DNA from: Cervus elaphus
Lineage: Eukaryota; Chordata; Mammalia; Artiodactyla; Cervidae
NCBI RefSeq assembly: GCF_910594005.1
Contig: NC_057826.1
Span: 79,589,163 to 79,653,162 of the forward strand
Direction of reading: 5' to 3'
Length of the DNA stretch: 64,000 bases
Part shown: one piece after another, positions 1 through 10,215 of the stretch
Position numbering within the stretch: the first letter of the stretch is position 1
Layout: each line of letters starts with the position of its first letter
Made by a program: the position numbers and the translations under genes
Notes under the pieces: model-generated
Told to the model about the DNA's origin: nothing
The model's input: the letters and a program-made list of their open reading frames with translations, nothing else
Databases searched by the model: none

Positions 1-718
1 CTGCCTGGTAAATGAAAAAACAAAGCTCTCAGACATGAACTATCTCTACTTCCTATTCTGCCTCACCTTCTACAAATGTGTCCCCTCCTCTAACTTGAGA
101 AAGAAGAATAACTTATTCAAGAACAATCCTCATATCCTGAAGATTCATGCTCTGGGTCCCACCCTCTGACCTCTCTGCCTAACTGCTCACTTACATTTCT
201 AGTACATTCTGGGCACCCTTATCACTTATCATGTTCATATTCATTATTTTCATCTCTTATCACTTCCTGTATTCACATTACATTGAAATGATCCATTTCT
301 GCCTTAGACTTCAGAGCAGAAGTTATGTCTTACTAAATTTGGTAACTCCAGTGCCTAGAAAATCAAAGGCACCCCAAAATTTATTTAACTGAAATTCAGT
401 AGAAAAATCTAATGAAAACACACAATTCAATAAAATCTTAACAAGAAAGAGAAAGAGCACAGGTCCACAACTCCTTAAATGCAATTCCAAAATCCCTAAA
501 GCTCTCAAAGCTTTTTTTTTTTTTTCATAAAATTCACTTAATGGCAAAATGTGCCCTGATCTGAAGTTACTTATGGGGTTTATTTATCCCACTTAGAATA
601 AATGTTCATGCTTATTGAGGAATATTTTGGTTTCCGGTAAGGGATTAAGAGGAGTAGCTAATGGAAAGATATCCCTCAGGTGGTTTCTGCCCCCTGGGAC
701 TCCAGAGGAAGCACTCAC
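1..718 (-). other. DHRS1: DHRS1 intron (partial), no exon seen
   Basis: This stretch lies downstream, on the minus strand, of the splice donor at 718/717 and holds no recognisable exon. AT-rich sequence around 190-350 resembles a degraded ancient LINE2/MIR-type repeat. A T-run sits near 510-525. I see no other structure. Confidence 0.6.
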
Positions 719-893
719 CTCCTGAGCAGTGGCCTGCAGCGTGTCCAGGTGGCGGCCAGTGATGTAAACGGTGGCACCTGCTTGGCAGAGCTGCAAAGCG
801 ATGCCCCTGCCAATACCCCTGGAGGCACCAGTCACCACGCACACCTGGCCCTTCATGGGAGCAGGCATGACTCAGCAAGCAAAGGGGTTAAAT
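719..893 (-). CDS. DHRS1: DHRS1 first coding exon (partial gene)
   Basis: Coding runs from the ATG at 868 down to 719 (50 codons) and ends at a good GT donor (AG|GTGAGTGC). A likely acceptor (TTCCACAG) at 899-894 would make the exon 719-893 with a short 5'UTR. The peptide starts MPAPMKGQVCVVTGASRGIG, with the TGxxxGxG dinucleotide-binding motif of short-chain dehydrogenases/reductases, and matches the N terminus of mammalian DHRS1. DHRS1 is an NADPH-dependent reductase reported at the endoplasmic reticulum. The remaining exons lie left of the window. It diverges from NOP9 across a shared GC-rich promoter. Identity rests on the peptide and on synteny. Confidence 0.93.
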
Positions 894-1029
894 CTGTGGA
901 AGCAAGGACTTGCTCTGAGGGAAGCAACAGACTGCGTTATGTCGGAGAGGGGTGATCCTGATAGAGGTAGGAAAGGGAGCCAAGGTTGAGATCCTTTGAT
1001 GGGGAGAGAAGTTTCTGAGAGGGATAACT

Positions 1030-1720
1030 AGCGCAGGCCCCCGATAAGGTTGGCTGTCCTTTTTGGGAGACCAAGAAGCGAAGAAGGGGGCTGCGTGGGG
1101 CTGTCCTGGCCGGCCACCTAGTGGGACTCTGAGTGGGACTGTGGCGGGGCAGTCCCTCTAGGCACGTCTTGCAGAGTCCTGAGCTATGGAGTTCAGGCCC
1201 CTCGCTCAGAGGTGCGGCTTCTGGGTGGAGGGTTGGCGCGAGGCCCAGGGACCCTGAGCCCGAAGTGGAGGGAGCTCGAACTCCATACCTGCCACCTGTG
1301 CTGCCCCTCGAGTCCTCGCGCCGTCTGGCTCACGAAGTTCTCGAAGTCGAGGAGTTTTAATTCTGGTCGCAGGGGCAGGGCAAGGAGTCAAGAGGACGAC
1401 GGTCGAGTGGAAGTTCACGTTCTGGCCCGGTTTCCGCAGGAGACTCGGAGGATTGGGTCAAAGAGTACTCCGCGTGTGCGTGACACTCAGGAGCCTGGAC
1501 AAGGGGCGGAGGCCAGGACCCGCCAGCGGGGCGGGGCGATTCAGAGACTCAGCCACGCCTTCCCCAGAGAGGCCGTCGCGAGGCTATGACGTCTAATGCT
1601 GCGCCTTAAGCGTGCCGGAGTTTCTAAACTCTGTTGGGTCCAGGCCTGCACCCGGCTGACTGAGGTTCCCCCAGCGGCTAAGGCAGCTTTTCCGGGCGGA
1701 GCGGCCCCGACGCACCCATG
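1030..1720. promoter_or_regulatory. CpG-rich bidirectional promoter DHRS1/NOP9
   Basis: The interval between the DHRS1 start (minus) and NOP9 start (plus) is GC-rich with frequent CpG and GGGCGG-like boxes, for example near 1528-1540 and 1695. I see no TATA box. Head-to-head genes less than 1 kb apart sharing a CpG island is a common mammalian arrangement. A non-coding first exon of DHRS1 probably lies here, but I cannot fix its edges. Confidence 0.7.
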
Positions 1721-4700
1721 GGCCTGGGTCCAGGTTCCCCCCACAAACAGGGGCGCCGGTTCCCAGCTGGCGGAAAACGAGGGCGCGGGGCCAAGGGCGC
1801 CGGGCGCCCCCCACCAGGCCGCCAGCGACATCCCTGCCCGCCTCAGGATGGGCGCTCGGAACTGGCCCCAGATGAGCACCCTCACCTGAGCCCAGAAACT
1901 CTGGGGTATTTCCGCCGGGCGCTGTCCGCGCTGAAAGAGGCCCCTGAGACGGGAGAAGAACGAGGTAGGGAGCAATTTGGGGAGAGGAATCAGGGAGGAA
2001 CTGGTTGGGCATAAAGTTCAGGACAGGTAAGGACAATTTCGTGGGTCCCCAGGGTGTGAGGACTTAGTTTCGTCTCCCTTAAAGCATAACCTTATCCTCC
2101 TCTCATTCTCTTTAATGTATTTCTTGTTTTTTTCAGAGCTGATGGTGCACAATGTTTTGAAAGAAGTGGAGGCTCAGGCCCTAGCCTTGGCCACAAACCG
2201 GAGTGGCAGTGAGATGCTACAGGAACTGCTGGGGTTCAGTCCCCGGAAGCCGTTGTGTCGAGTATGGGCCGCTCTGCACCCCAATTTGCGCTTTGTGGCC
2301 TGTCATCGATGTGGGGTCCACGTTTTGCAAAGCGCTTTGCTGCAGCTGCCTCGATTGCTAGGGAGCCCTGCAGAGGAGGAAGAGGAGGAGGAGGAGGATG
2401 GGAAGGATGGTCATGTGGAGACCCTGGAGGAGCTGGTCCTGGGACTAGCTGCTGAGGTCTGTGATGATTTTCTTTTCTATTGTGGAGACACACATGGCAG
2501 CTTCGTGGTCAGAACTTTGCTGCAGGTATTGGGAGGGACTCTTCTGGAGTCTGAGAGAGCCAGGCACCGAGGCTCCCAGTCACCTGGTAAGTATTACAAG
2601 AAAGGGGTGTGGACCTCCAGGGAACGAGAGTTTAGGAAGTTCAGGAGAGAGTAAGCAGAAGATTTCTTCATGCCCTTGAGGAATTAGCGGTAAAATTAGG
2701 ACAGGGATATAGCAGGCCAAAGATTAGTGCACGTAGAGGCCCAGAGGTGAGGACGCCTATGTGTGTTTAGGGGACAGCTGTGAGAATGGGGGCAAGTGGA
2801 AGAGGTGATTAACTTGAGCATTGCCTCTCAAGCTTTTTTTTTTTTCAACTACAGCTCACAGTAAGAAAAGAGTTTTCAAGCATCATTCAGTATACCTGTA
2901 TGTGTATATACACATATTGGATTCAAGCCAAAGGTCAGGAAGCAAGACTCTTCTACATACAACCCACTGATATTTTCTCCCCCCCCCCCCCTTTTTTTTT
3001 CCTGTGCCATGTGTGGCTTGCAAGATCTTAGTTCCCCAACCTGGGATCAAACCCTTGCCCCTTGCAGTGGGAGTGCTGAGCCATAACCACTGGACCACCA
3101 GGGAATTCCCTCCTTTTTCATTTTATTCTGTGTGTTACATTAAAAAGTGCTTGTTGAGACTGACTGGATTGATTTCATAATACACTCATAGGCAGCAGAG
3201 CTACATTTTGAAAAATGTTGGGAAATAGGATAGTGAGTTTAGGTGAGGCCTGATTTTGGAACACCTTGATTTCCTGAGTGAGGAGTTTGGACTATCTCCT
3301 ATGGACCATGCGGAATCTGGTTGAAGTTTCTTAGAAAAATTAAAAGGGAAATGTATTCTCAGTTCAGCCATGGAGATGAGATGAGACATTGAGTTGTACC
3401 ATATGCATTCTTCATCTCCAGGCCAAATCCTTGTTCAGCTGTGTAATTCTTTTCTCTTCAGGATGGCAGTCTGTGGTCTCACCCCTGTATATGTTCTTGA
3501 TTTTCCTTCAGAAGCACAAAAGGCCCCATCTCGGGAATGTAAGGCAACTGATTTTGAGGTCCCTGAAACCTTCTTGAATTGCCTTCAGAACCTGAGCTCC
3601 TGCTTTCTAAAGGACATTGCTGGTAAGGAAGGAAATAGAGGAATATCTTGGATCTTCTTTTTTGGAGAGGATTATCATCAAACAAGGTTCTTATTCCTCT
3701 TTTTTTCGCATCTTGCCTGGTTTGATGTTGTAAAGGCTCTATTTAGACCATTTTTGTCCATAGTCCCTTGTACCTTGTTGCCTGAGGTTTGAGGTTGTAT
3801 AGGTTGTCTGGATTTTGGGAAAGCCACTTTTATTATTTCTGCCCTCCCCCACAGTGTTTATCACTGACAAGATATCCAGCTTCTGCCTTCAAGTGGCCTT
3901 ACAGATCTTACACAGCAAGCTGCCCCAGTTTTGTGCCCACCTCTGCAATGCTGTGATTGGCTATCTGAGTAGCCGGAATTCCTCAGCAGATGGCAGGTAT
4001 GGACAGGGCCTCAGGATTGATCAAGGTGGTGTGGGCTGTGTGAAATGAATGACATGATGTGGGTATTTTGTTTGTTTCCATTCTCTGTATGTGTGTGTTT
4101 ATTTTTTTGTTTTACTTTTTTGTCTAGTTTTATTGAGATATAATTGACATACGGCACTATGTAATTTTAAGGTATACAGCATGTTTTGACTGGCTTACCT
4201 TATGAAACAGTTACCACAATAAGTTTAGTGAACATCCATAATCTCTCATTTATATACAAAATTAAAGAAACGAGAAAAAAAAAATTTTTTTCCTAGTGAT
4301 GGGAATTCTTAGGATTTAATTCAACAACTTTTGTATATAACATACGGTAGTGTTGTATTTATTATGTTATGCATTACATCCTTAGTATATATTTACCTTA
4401 TAAATGGAATTTTGTAACTTTTGATTGTCTCCAGCCAATTCCCCCTCCCCCAGACCCCCTGTCTCTGGTAACCACAAATCTGATCTCTTTTCCTCATTTG
4501 TTTGTTCTTGAAGTATAATCGACCTACAACATTATGTTAGTTCCTGTTACACAGCGTAGTGATTTGCTATTTCAGTACACTTCAAAATGATCACCATGAT
4601 AAGCCCAGTGATGTATTTTGAATGAAGTGAAGACTACCTGATCACCTTCTCCTTGTCCCCAGCCCCCTATTGCTGTTTCTGCGAGATCAGACAAGCTCCA

Positions 4701-7355
4701 GGCTCCTGGAGCAGGTGCTGCTAGTGTCAGAGCCCCCAAGGCTCCAGAGCCTCTTTGAAGATCACCTCCAAGGGCAGCTGCAGGCCTTGGCTGCACATTC
4801 TATTGCCAACTTCCCTTTGCAGCGTTTCCTGGATGCTATCACCACCCCTGAGCTGGTGAGTTGGGAACTTGGCCAAGTCTGTTTCTGTTAGTTTTTTGTT
4901 CACTGGGCTTTGCTTTATTCTGTACATGCCTCTGTATTTCCAACAGTGTGCTGGCCATTCCCCTTGAGAAGTCACTCCTGGAGGCTTCCCAGAGCTTAGG
5001 GTGAAGGTGCCTTCTTCCCAGAAAGGATGTGCTTTAGCTTTTCTCAGGTGCCAATGCCACTAGGAGATTGGCTTAATTCAAGTTCTCAGCCTGAGCTTCT
5101 GTGGCTTGCTCAGTCTCTGGGTGCTTGGCTGCAAATCCATGTGAGCAGCAGAACTGCTTTCATAGCTTCTCTTTCTCTTTGCTGTTTAGTGCCAAGGCAT
5201 GCTTGCTGGGATCCCCTGGGTTGAGAGCTAGGATGGAAGGGCAGGTTTAATTCTAGCCCTCCTTTATCCTTCCCCTCCCCATGTGAGGCCTCACCTCTAA
5301 GACTCCTTTTGTTCTGGACCTTCCTTATCCATCCAAACCAAAGTCTTGCTATTGCCAATGCTTTTATGTTTTACCTAGCATTTTTAGCTGCTTTTGGCAG
5401 GAAGATTTCATCAAATAACTTAGCCCACTGTTACCAGAATGTCAAATTTTTTATCCCATGTCTCCCCTCAGCTGTCCCCTGTGTTTGAGGAGCTGAGCCC
5501 CGCCCTGGAAGCTGTGCTGGCCCAGGGTCACCCAGGGGTAGTCATTGCCCTGGTTGGCGCCTGCCGCAGAGTTGGGACCCACCAAGCCCAGGTCCTGCAG
5601 CTGTTGTTGGAGGTGAGTGGGGTTACCCGCAATCAATTTGTACCCTGAGTTCAAGTTCTACCTGCTAGGATTTAGCTAATCTTCAGTTGTTGTATTTCTG
5701 GATCCATGGGATGTGATGCCCAGCGAGTTAACAGATATGGGGGAAATGAAGCCAGAGCCATATCATGGCCCTGGAATGAAAAGTGTCTCTCAGGACAAAG
5801 AAAGAAGTTTTAAGGAAAAAATATTTATTCAGCCCCTGTTATATATACGGAGGCTGTGAATACAGCAAGGAAGATGAGATCCTCTCCGCATGCAGCTTAT
5901 GTCCTTGTGGGGTCAGGCACCTGTCCTGAATGCTTTCCTCTGGCTGGAAAGCCAAGGTGTCAGATGAGGTAGTTTTCATTTTCATCACATTCTGTCTTCC
6001 CTTCTAGGCATTCCACTGTGCAGAGCCCTCTTCCCGGCAAGTGGCCTGTGTGCCCCTCTTTGCCGCTTTGATGGCTTATGAGGTGTACTATGGACTGGAG
6101 GAGGAGGAGGGGGCAGTGCCCATGGAGCACCAGGTGGGTGAGGTAGGGGAGAGGCCAAGCCTGTGACTACTTGGGAACCAGGCCTCCCAGAGCTTAGGAA
6201 GCCCCTCACCACCAAGGTGAGGGCGGTGAGGTCTCTGGCTTCATCCAAGTGAGGGTGGCAGTTTGGTGGCTGCCTCCTAATGCCCTGTCTTTGTCCTTTC
6301 AGGTGGAAATGGCCACCGCCAGGGAGCTGGGGGAGGTCACAGTTCTTGGGTCTCTCCTGCTCCAGCATCTGCTGCATTTCTCCAGCCCTTGTCTCATACT
6401 TGGAAGTCTCGGTGCCTTGACAGGACCACAGCTTCTGACTCTGGCCCGAAGCCCTGCTGGTTCCCATGTGCTTGATGCCGTCCTCTCCAGCCCCTCTGTG
6501 ACACGCAAGCAGCGCCGCCGCGTGCTGCAGACCCTAAAGGTTAGGTTTGTCTTCTGTTTTGATTCCTCTGCCATCCCTCCATTTGGAGAGTGTGTGCTTT
6601 CCCTGGGACTGGCCTTCAGTCACAGAGAGGATGCGTAGTTCCTAGACTGCTTCAACTTGGCCTCTAACTTCACCTCCCCACCTCACCCCAACCAACAACG
6701 CCCTTTCACGGACTGCCCTAGATGGCTCTACCTTACTTATCTCAATGCAGGGACATTATGTGACTCTGGCCTGTAGTCGCCATGGCAGCCGTGTGCTAGA
6801 TGCTATCTGGAGCGGAGCAGCCTTGGGGGCTCGGAAGGAAATTGCTGCTGAGCTGGGTGAGCGCCTCTCTTTGACCTTTCCAGACGTTCCTTTTCCTTAT
6901 TCTGAAAAGCTGGATGGCTGAGAGTGGACCTAAATTCAGCAGAGACTTCAGTTCAAAAGGGTGCTTTTGGCTGTGGGTTCTGAGCCGTCTGCTCTCCCCT
7001 CCCCTCCTTGTAGTCTACCCCCACCCCGTGTAGCCCTCTGATTCCATTTCTATTACTTGGACAGTGAGGTGTGAACTTTATCCTGAGGCAGACCCAGGGT
7101 TCCAAAAAATGGAGGGACCTTCTCCCCAAGTAGAGTCTCTTCAAGCCTAGGGGGATGAATGCATGGTGATACTGAACATGAATGGTTCCCTTTGCAGGGG
7201 AGCGGAACCAGGAGCTGATAAGAGACCCTTTTGGCCACCACGTGGCTCGAAACGTGGCCCTGACGACCTTCCTGAAGCGTCGAGAGGCTTGGGAGCGGGA
7301 GCAGGGGGCGGTGGCCAAGCGGAGGCGGGCCTTGAACTCCATACTTGAAGACTGA
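1718..7355 (+). CDS. NOP9: NOP9 nucleolar PUM-repeat RNA-binding protein
   Basis: Ten coding exons join in phase: 1718-1964, 2137-2586, 3512-3622, 3855-3996, 4663-4855, 5472-5612, 6008-6133, 6303-6539, 6751-6856 and 7198-7355. They give 636 codons, the same length as human NOP9, and all introns are GT-AG. The protein starts MGLGPGSPHKQGRRFPAGGK (basic, nucleolar-type N terminus) and has an acidic run at about residues 162-170. Degenerate Pumilio repeats follow, such as the blocks SGSEMLQELLGF, GSHVLDAVL and HGSRVLDAIW. The tail is basic, ending LNSILED. NOP9 binds 18S pre-rRNA near the ITS1 processing region during 40S biogenesis. The start is chosen by homology and lies at the edge of the CpG island. 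Confidence 0.97.
2975..3112 (-). repeat. CHR-type tRNA-derived SINE in NOP9 intron 2
   Basis: After a C-run and T-run the sequence reads as a reversed CHR/Bov-tA SINE head. The key strings are 'gatcaaacccttgcccc' and 'ccactggaccaccagggaa', typical of tRNA-Glu-derived ruminant SINEs in minus orientation. Confidence 0.75.
4115..4610 (+). repeat. Old L1 3'-end fragment in NOP9 intron 4
   Basis: The string 'tttattgagatataattgaca', followed by 'ttaccacaataag' and 'gtgaacatccataatctc', is typical of L1M 3' untranslated sequence. A second degraded copy of the same motif begins near 4510. The fragment is ancient and interrupted by small indels. Confidence 0.7.
5815..5940 (+). repeat. LINE2-like fragment in NOP9 intron 6
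   Basis: The pattern 'atatttattcagcccctg' ... 'gaatacagcaaggaagatgag' ... 'cagcttatgtccttgtgg' resembles the conserved L2 3' end (last-position motif with 'tacagcagtgaa' and 'gagcttacatt'). It is diverged. Confidence 0.5.
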
Positions 7356-7451
7356 GGGCTTGGGATCTGGGACTGGGTGTTGATGGGGGCTGGGGAGAGG
7401 AAGTATCTATCCTGCCCTGTTCTAGTTTAAATGGGAGTCAAATGTCTTACC

Positions 7452-7475
7452 GATAAACATTTTTATATTTTTATT
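7452..7475. terminator. Overlapping poly(A) signals of NOP9 (+) and CIDEB (-)
   Basis: A plus-strand GATAAA at 7452-7457, followed by a GT-rich stretch near 7482-7497, fits the NOP9 3' end about 100 bp after its stop. A minus-strand AATAAA at 7475-7470 lies about 420 bp beyond the CIDEB stop. The two genes converge and probably overlap at their 3' ends. Confidence 0.6.
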
Positions 7476-7892
7476 GGAAACACTTGTGTTACGTTGCAGG
7501 GGGAAGGGTACAAAGAAATAGAGATCTCAAGTGAAGTTAGAGAGGGCTCTGTTTAGGGCACCGAGGAGCCTAGGGACAGCAGGGGAGCGGTAATGCCTTC
7601 TAGATGTAGCGGCAATCAGGATGGGATCCAGACACCTGGGGACAGGCTGTGGCCTTTCAGGGTAAGTGGGAGGCTGGGACGATGGTCAGGAAGGGGTGTA
7701 GCAGTCAGGAACAGGTATAGGCTGGGAGTGGAAGGATCATGCCGACGGGCCTGTTGTTACCACATCAGAGGACAGTGGGGAGAGCAGTGAGTTAGCCAGC
7801 CTGCACCGTGCAGGCCCCCAAGCTCGATGCTGTCACAGTCCTTTACAGTCTGTCTCTTGGGGTGAGGCTGGGGGGAAGCTCAGACCCCCTCC

Positions 7893-10215
7893 TCAGTAGG
7901 GTTTAAGGCGGCCCTGCCGCTGCCACCGCTCAGACCCTTCTACTGCACGATGAAGGGTGGAGGAAATGCCCAGCAGCAGGTGTCCCAGGCCTTGCAGCAG
8001 TGAGGAGGCCCATCTGAGGAGCTCCCTGCAGGGCAGAGACAGGAGGAAGTCAGGGGTGGGGGGAGCCTGGGAGGCGGCCACAGGCTGGAGGCTGGGGGTT
8101 TCCCACAAGGGAGAGCTAACGGTGGGGGAGAGCACGAGAAGGAATTGCTGGGGCTGCAACTGTAGGGGTGGGCAAGTGTGGCGTGTGGCCTCTGACCTGA
8201 GTATTCTCTTTGGGCCGAGTCCTTGAATGTCACAGCTCATGGAGTAGAGCCCGTAGAACGTGGCTTTGATGTTCAGGCTGCCGAAGAGATCGCGAGGGCT
8301 CTGCTTGTACACGTCGAAGGTAATGCGGGCGATGTCCTGGCTGTGCTTGGGCTTCTCCCGGCCCAGGCCGTACGGCAGCACCCCGCTCTGCAGGGCACCC
8401 CCTGGTCAATGTCCTGGGGCTTCACCACTAAACCGGTCAGTCCTGGGACAGACACCGCCCCCGCCCCGCCCCGTGCCTGGACTGCTTGTCCACTGTGAGG
8501 AGTCTCTGACAACTCCTCACCTCTCTCGTTGCCTCTGCCCCCAAGATCAGGGTCAGGCAAGACAAGAGGCTTGGGAGAGACAGAAGGGATCAGTGGTCTG
8601 CAGCCCCAGTATGGGCCTCACCCTGCGGGGCCTCCAGCTCTGTCCCAACTCCAGCACCATCAGGCACGTGTCATCCTCCAACAGCTGGAAGAAGTCCTCG
8701 CTCTCCACGGTGGTCCCGTCTTCCTCCAGCACCAGTGTGAGCGCTCCACTCAGCACCAGGGTCTCCAGAGCCTGCCCAGTGGCAAGAAGCAGGAGGGGAG
8801 GGGCAGAGCTTATCCTGTGCCCTGTCCCTGTCCAGCACCCAACAGTTGGCCCTGGGTGCTGGTTGATAACCCCAACTCTCCTCGCCGGTTCTCTGGCATC
8901 CCTTCAAAAGGCTCCAGCTCACAGTGTTGTTTAGTTGTTGGGAAACCCTCATTAGGGCCTGTTGTTTTCTTATTTGTCCTATTTTGCTCCTACCATGACA
9001 CTGACATCTCTCCCAGCTTCCCTCCAAGCCACACCTGCCAGTTTGGAATTGAAAAGCTAGCCAAGTTCTCTGGGGGTAAAGGTATTATGCTGAAAAGGCC
9101 TGCCATGATGGGGTCTCATCTCCAATGCCCCACTGCACTCTCCCCAACCCTCACAGGGTTCTCCAGAACTGTTTTCAGTAACTGTTTTCACCTTTTTGAG
9201 TCTTCACGAGGGTCAAGTATCTGTGTAGAACTTGCATACTTTATCTTCTACACCTTTCCACAGCCCTAGGAGGTAGCTGTATCATTTCCTTTTTACAAAT
9301 GAAGAAACTGAAGTTTTGATGGGCTGAATACCTTCCCAAGGTTTGACAGTAGGAAGTGGCAGAATCAGGATTTGAATTTGGTCTGTCAGACATTGCCATT
9401 CCATACATTGGAGTTCTGAAATGTATTGTTCCAACCCTATCCAATCCTTCCCCACCCCCAAAGACAAGCTCGCTCCTTAGAAAAAAAATGAATCGCCTCA
9501 AATGCAGTAGAACCCATTGGGCTGACCTCCCTGCTTTCATCCCTCAGAGGGAGGGGCAGCCATGTAATAACCACAGCTCTTTCTGCTCATTCCAAGCTCT
9601 CCCTCTTGACTAGCCCCTTGGCTGCCCCCACTCTTGGAACCCAGGGACTTGACTCACTCGCCTTGTCTAGCAGTTCCTGACGGGTAGCAGCTGTCAGGCC
9701 TTTCCGGGTGGTCCGCTTGTGATCACAGACTCGGAAAGGTCGCTGGGGTGGTGGAGCCGAGGTCCAGACCTTTCGGCCCAAATCGGAGCTCATATTGGAT
9801 ACTGACCTGGTAGGTGGGAAGAAAGGTCAAGGAGTGAGAGGTCTGCTGAGTGCACTGGGGGTGATGGGCATGGGTGGGGTAGCTGCTGTATTAGGGGAGT
9901 TGGGAGAGAGGATCTAGGTGTGCAGATTAGAGCAGCCCAGGGAGAGGAGGAGACTACCGAGCGGGGTGTGGAGGAAGTGGGGGGCTGGAGGGGGAATGGG
10001 GAGAATGGGGGGCTGGGTGTGGGTCATAATCTAGACAAGCCCACTATGACAAGTGGTGGCAGGGAGGCAGAGGGTTACAAATTGGAGAGTCTAGGAAACT
10101 AGAGGCTGAATGGAGCGTTGTGGCTCTGCCCATATACCCAGAGCCGGAGAGTGGAGTGGAGGGTTAGGAGTCACCTGAGCAGGCCGCTGGGGTCCAGGTT
10201 AGAGAGGTACTCCAT
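7893..10215 (-). CDS. CIDEB: CIDEB, CIDE-family lipid-droplet protein
   Basis: Five minus-strand coding exons join in phase: 10215-10175, 9806-9662, 8771-8622, 8387-8197 and 8025-7893, giving 219 codons, the human length. The peptide begins MEYLSNLDPSGLLRSVSNMS. The CIDE-N domain spans roughly residues 33-110, with RPFRVCDHKR and the acidic EDGTTVESEDFF. The CIDE-C region follows and the protein ends RLKPY. CIDEB acts at lipid droplets and the ER in hepatocytes and enterocytes, promoting VLDL lipidation and droplet fusion. The intron after codon 62 must use a GC donor (AAG|GCGAGT at 9662/9661): the nearby GT would add 4 nt and break the frame. It is tail to tail with NOP9 and divergent from LTB4R2. 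Confidence 0.97.
9255..9385 (+). repeat. MIR element in CIDEB intron 2
   Basis: The core 'ccctaggaggtagctgtat', then 'acaaatgaagaaactga' and 'gtaggaagtggcagaatcag', follow the MIR consensus in plus orientation. Confidence 0.75.

Noticed and set aside
1541..2036. Minus-strand ORFs of about 145 codons over NOP9 exon 1
   Set aside because: CpG-island composition opens frames. The plus strand carries the conserved NOP9 exon.
8260..9269. Long plus-strand ORFs over CIDEB (224 and 246 codons)
   Set aside because: They run across CIDEB exons and introns on the opposite strand and show no recognisable domain.
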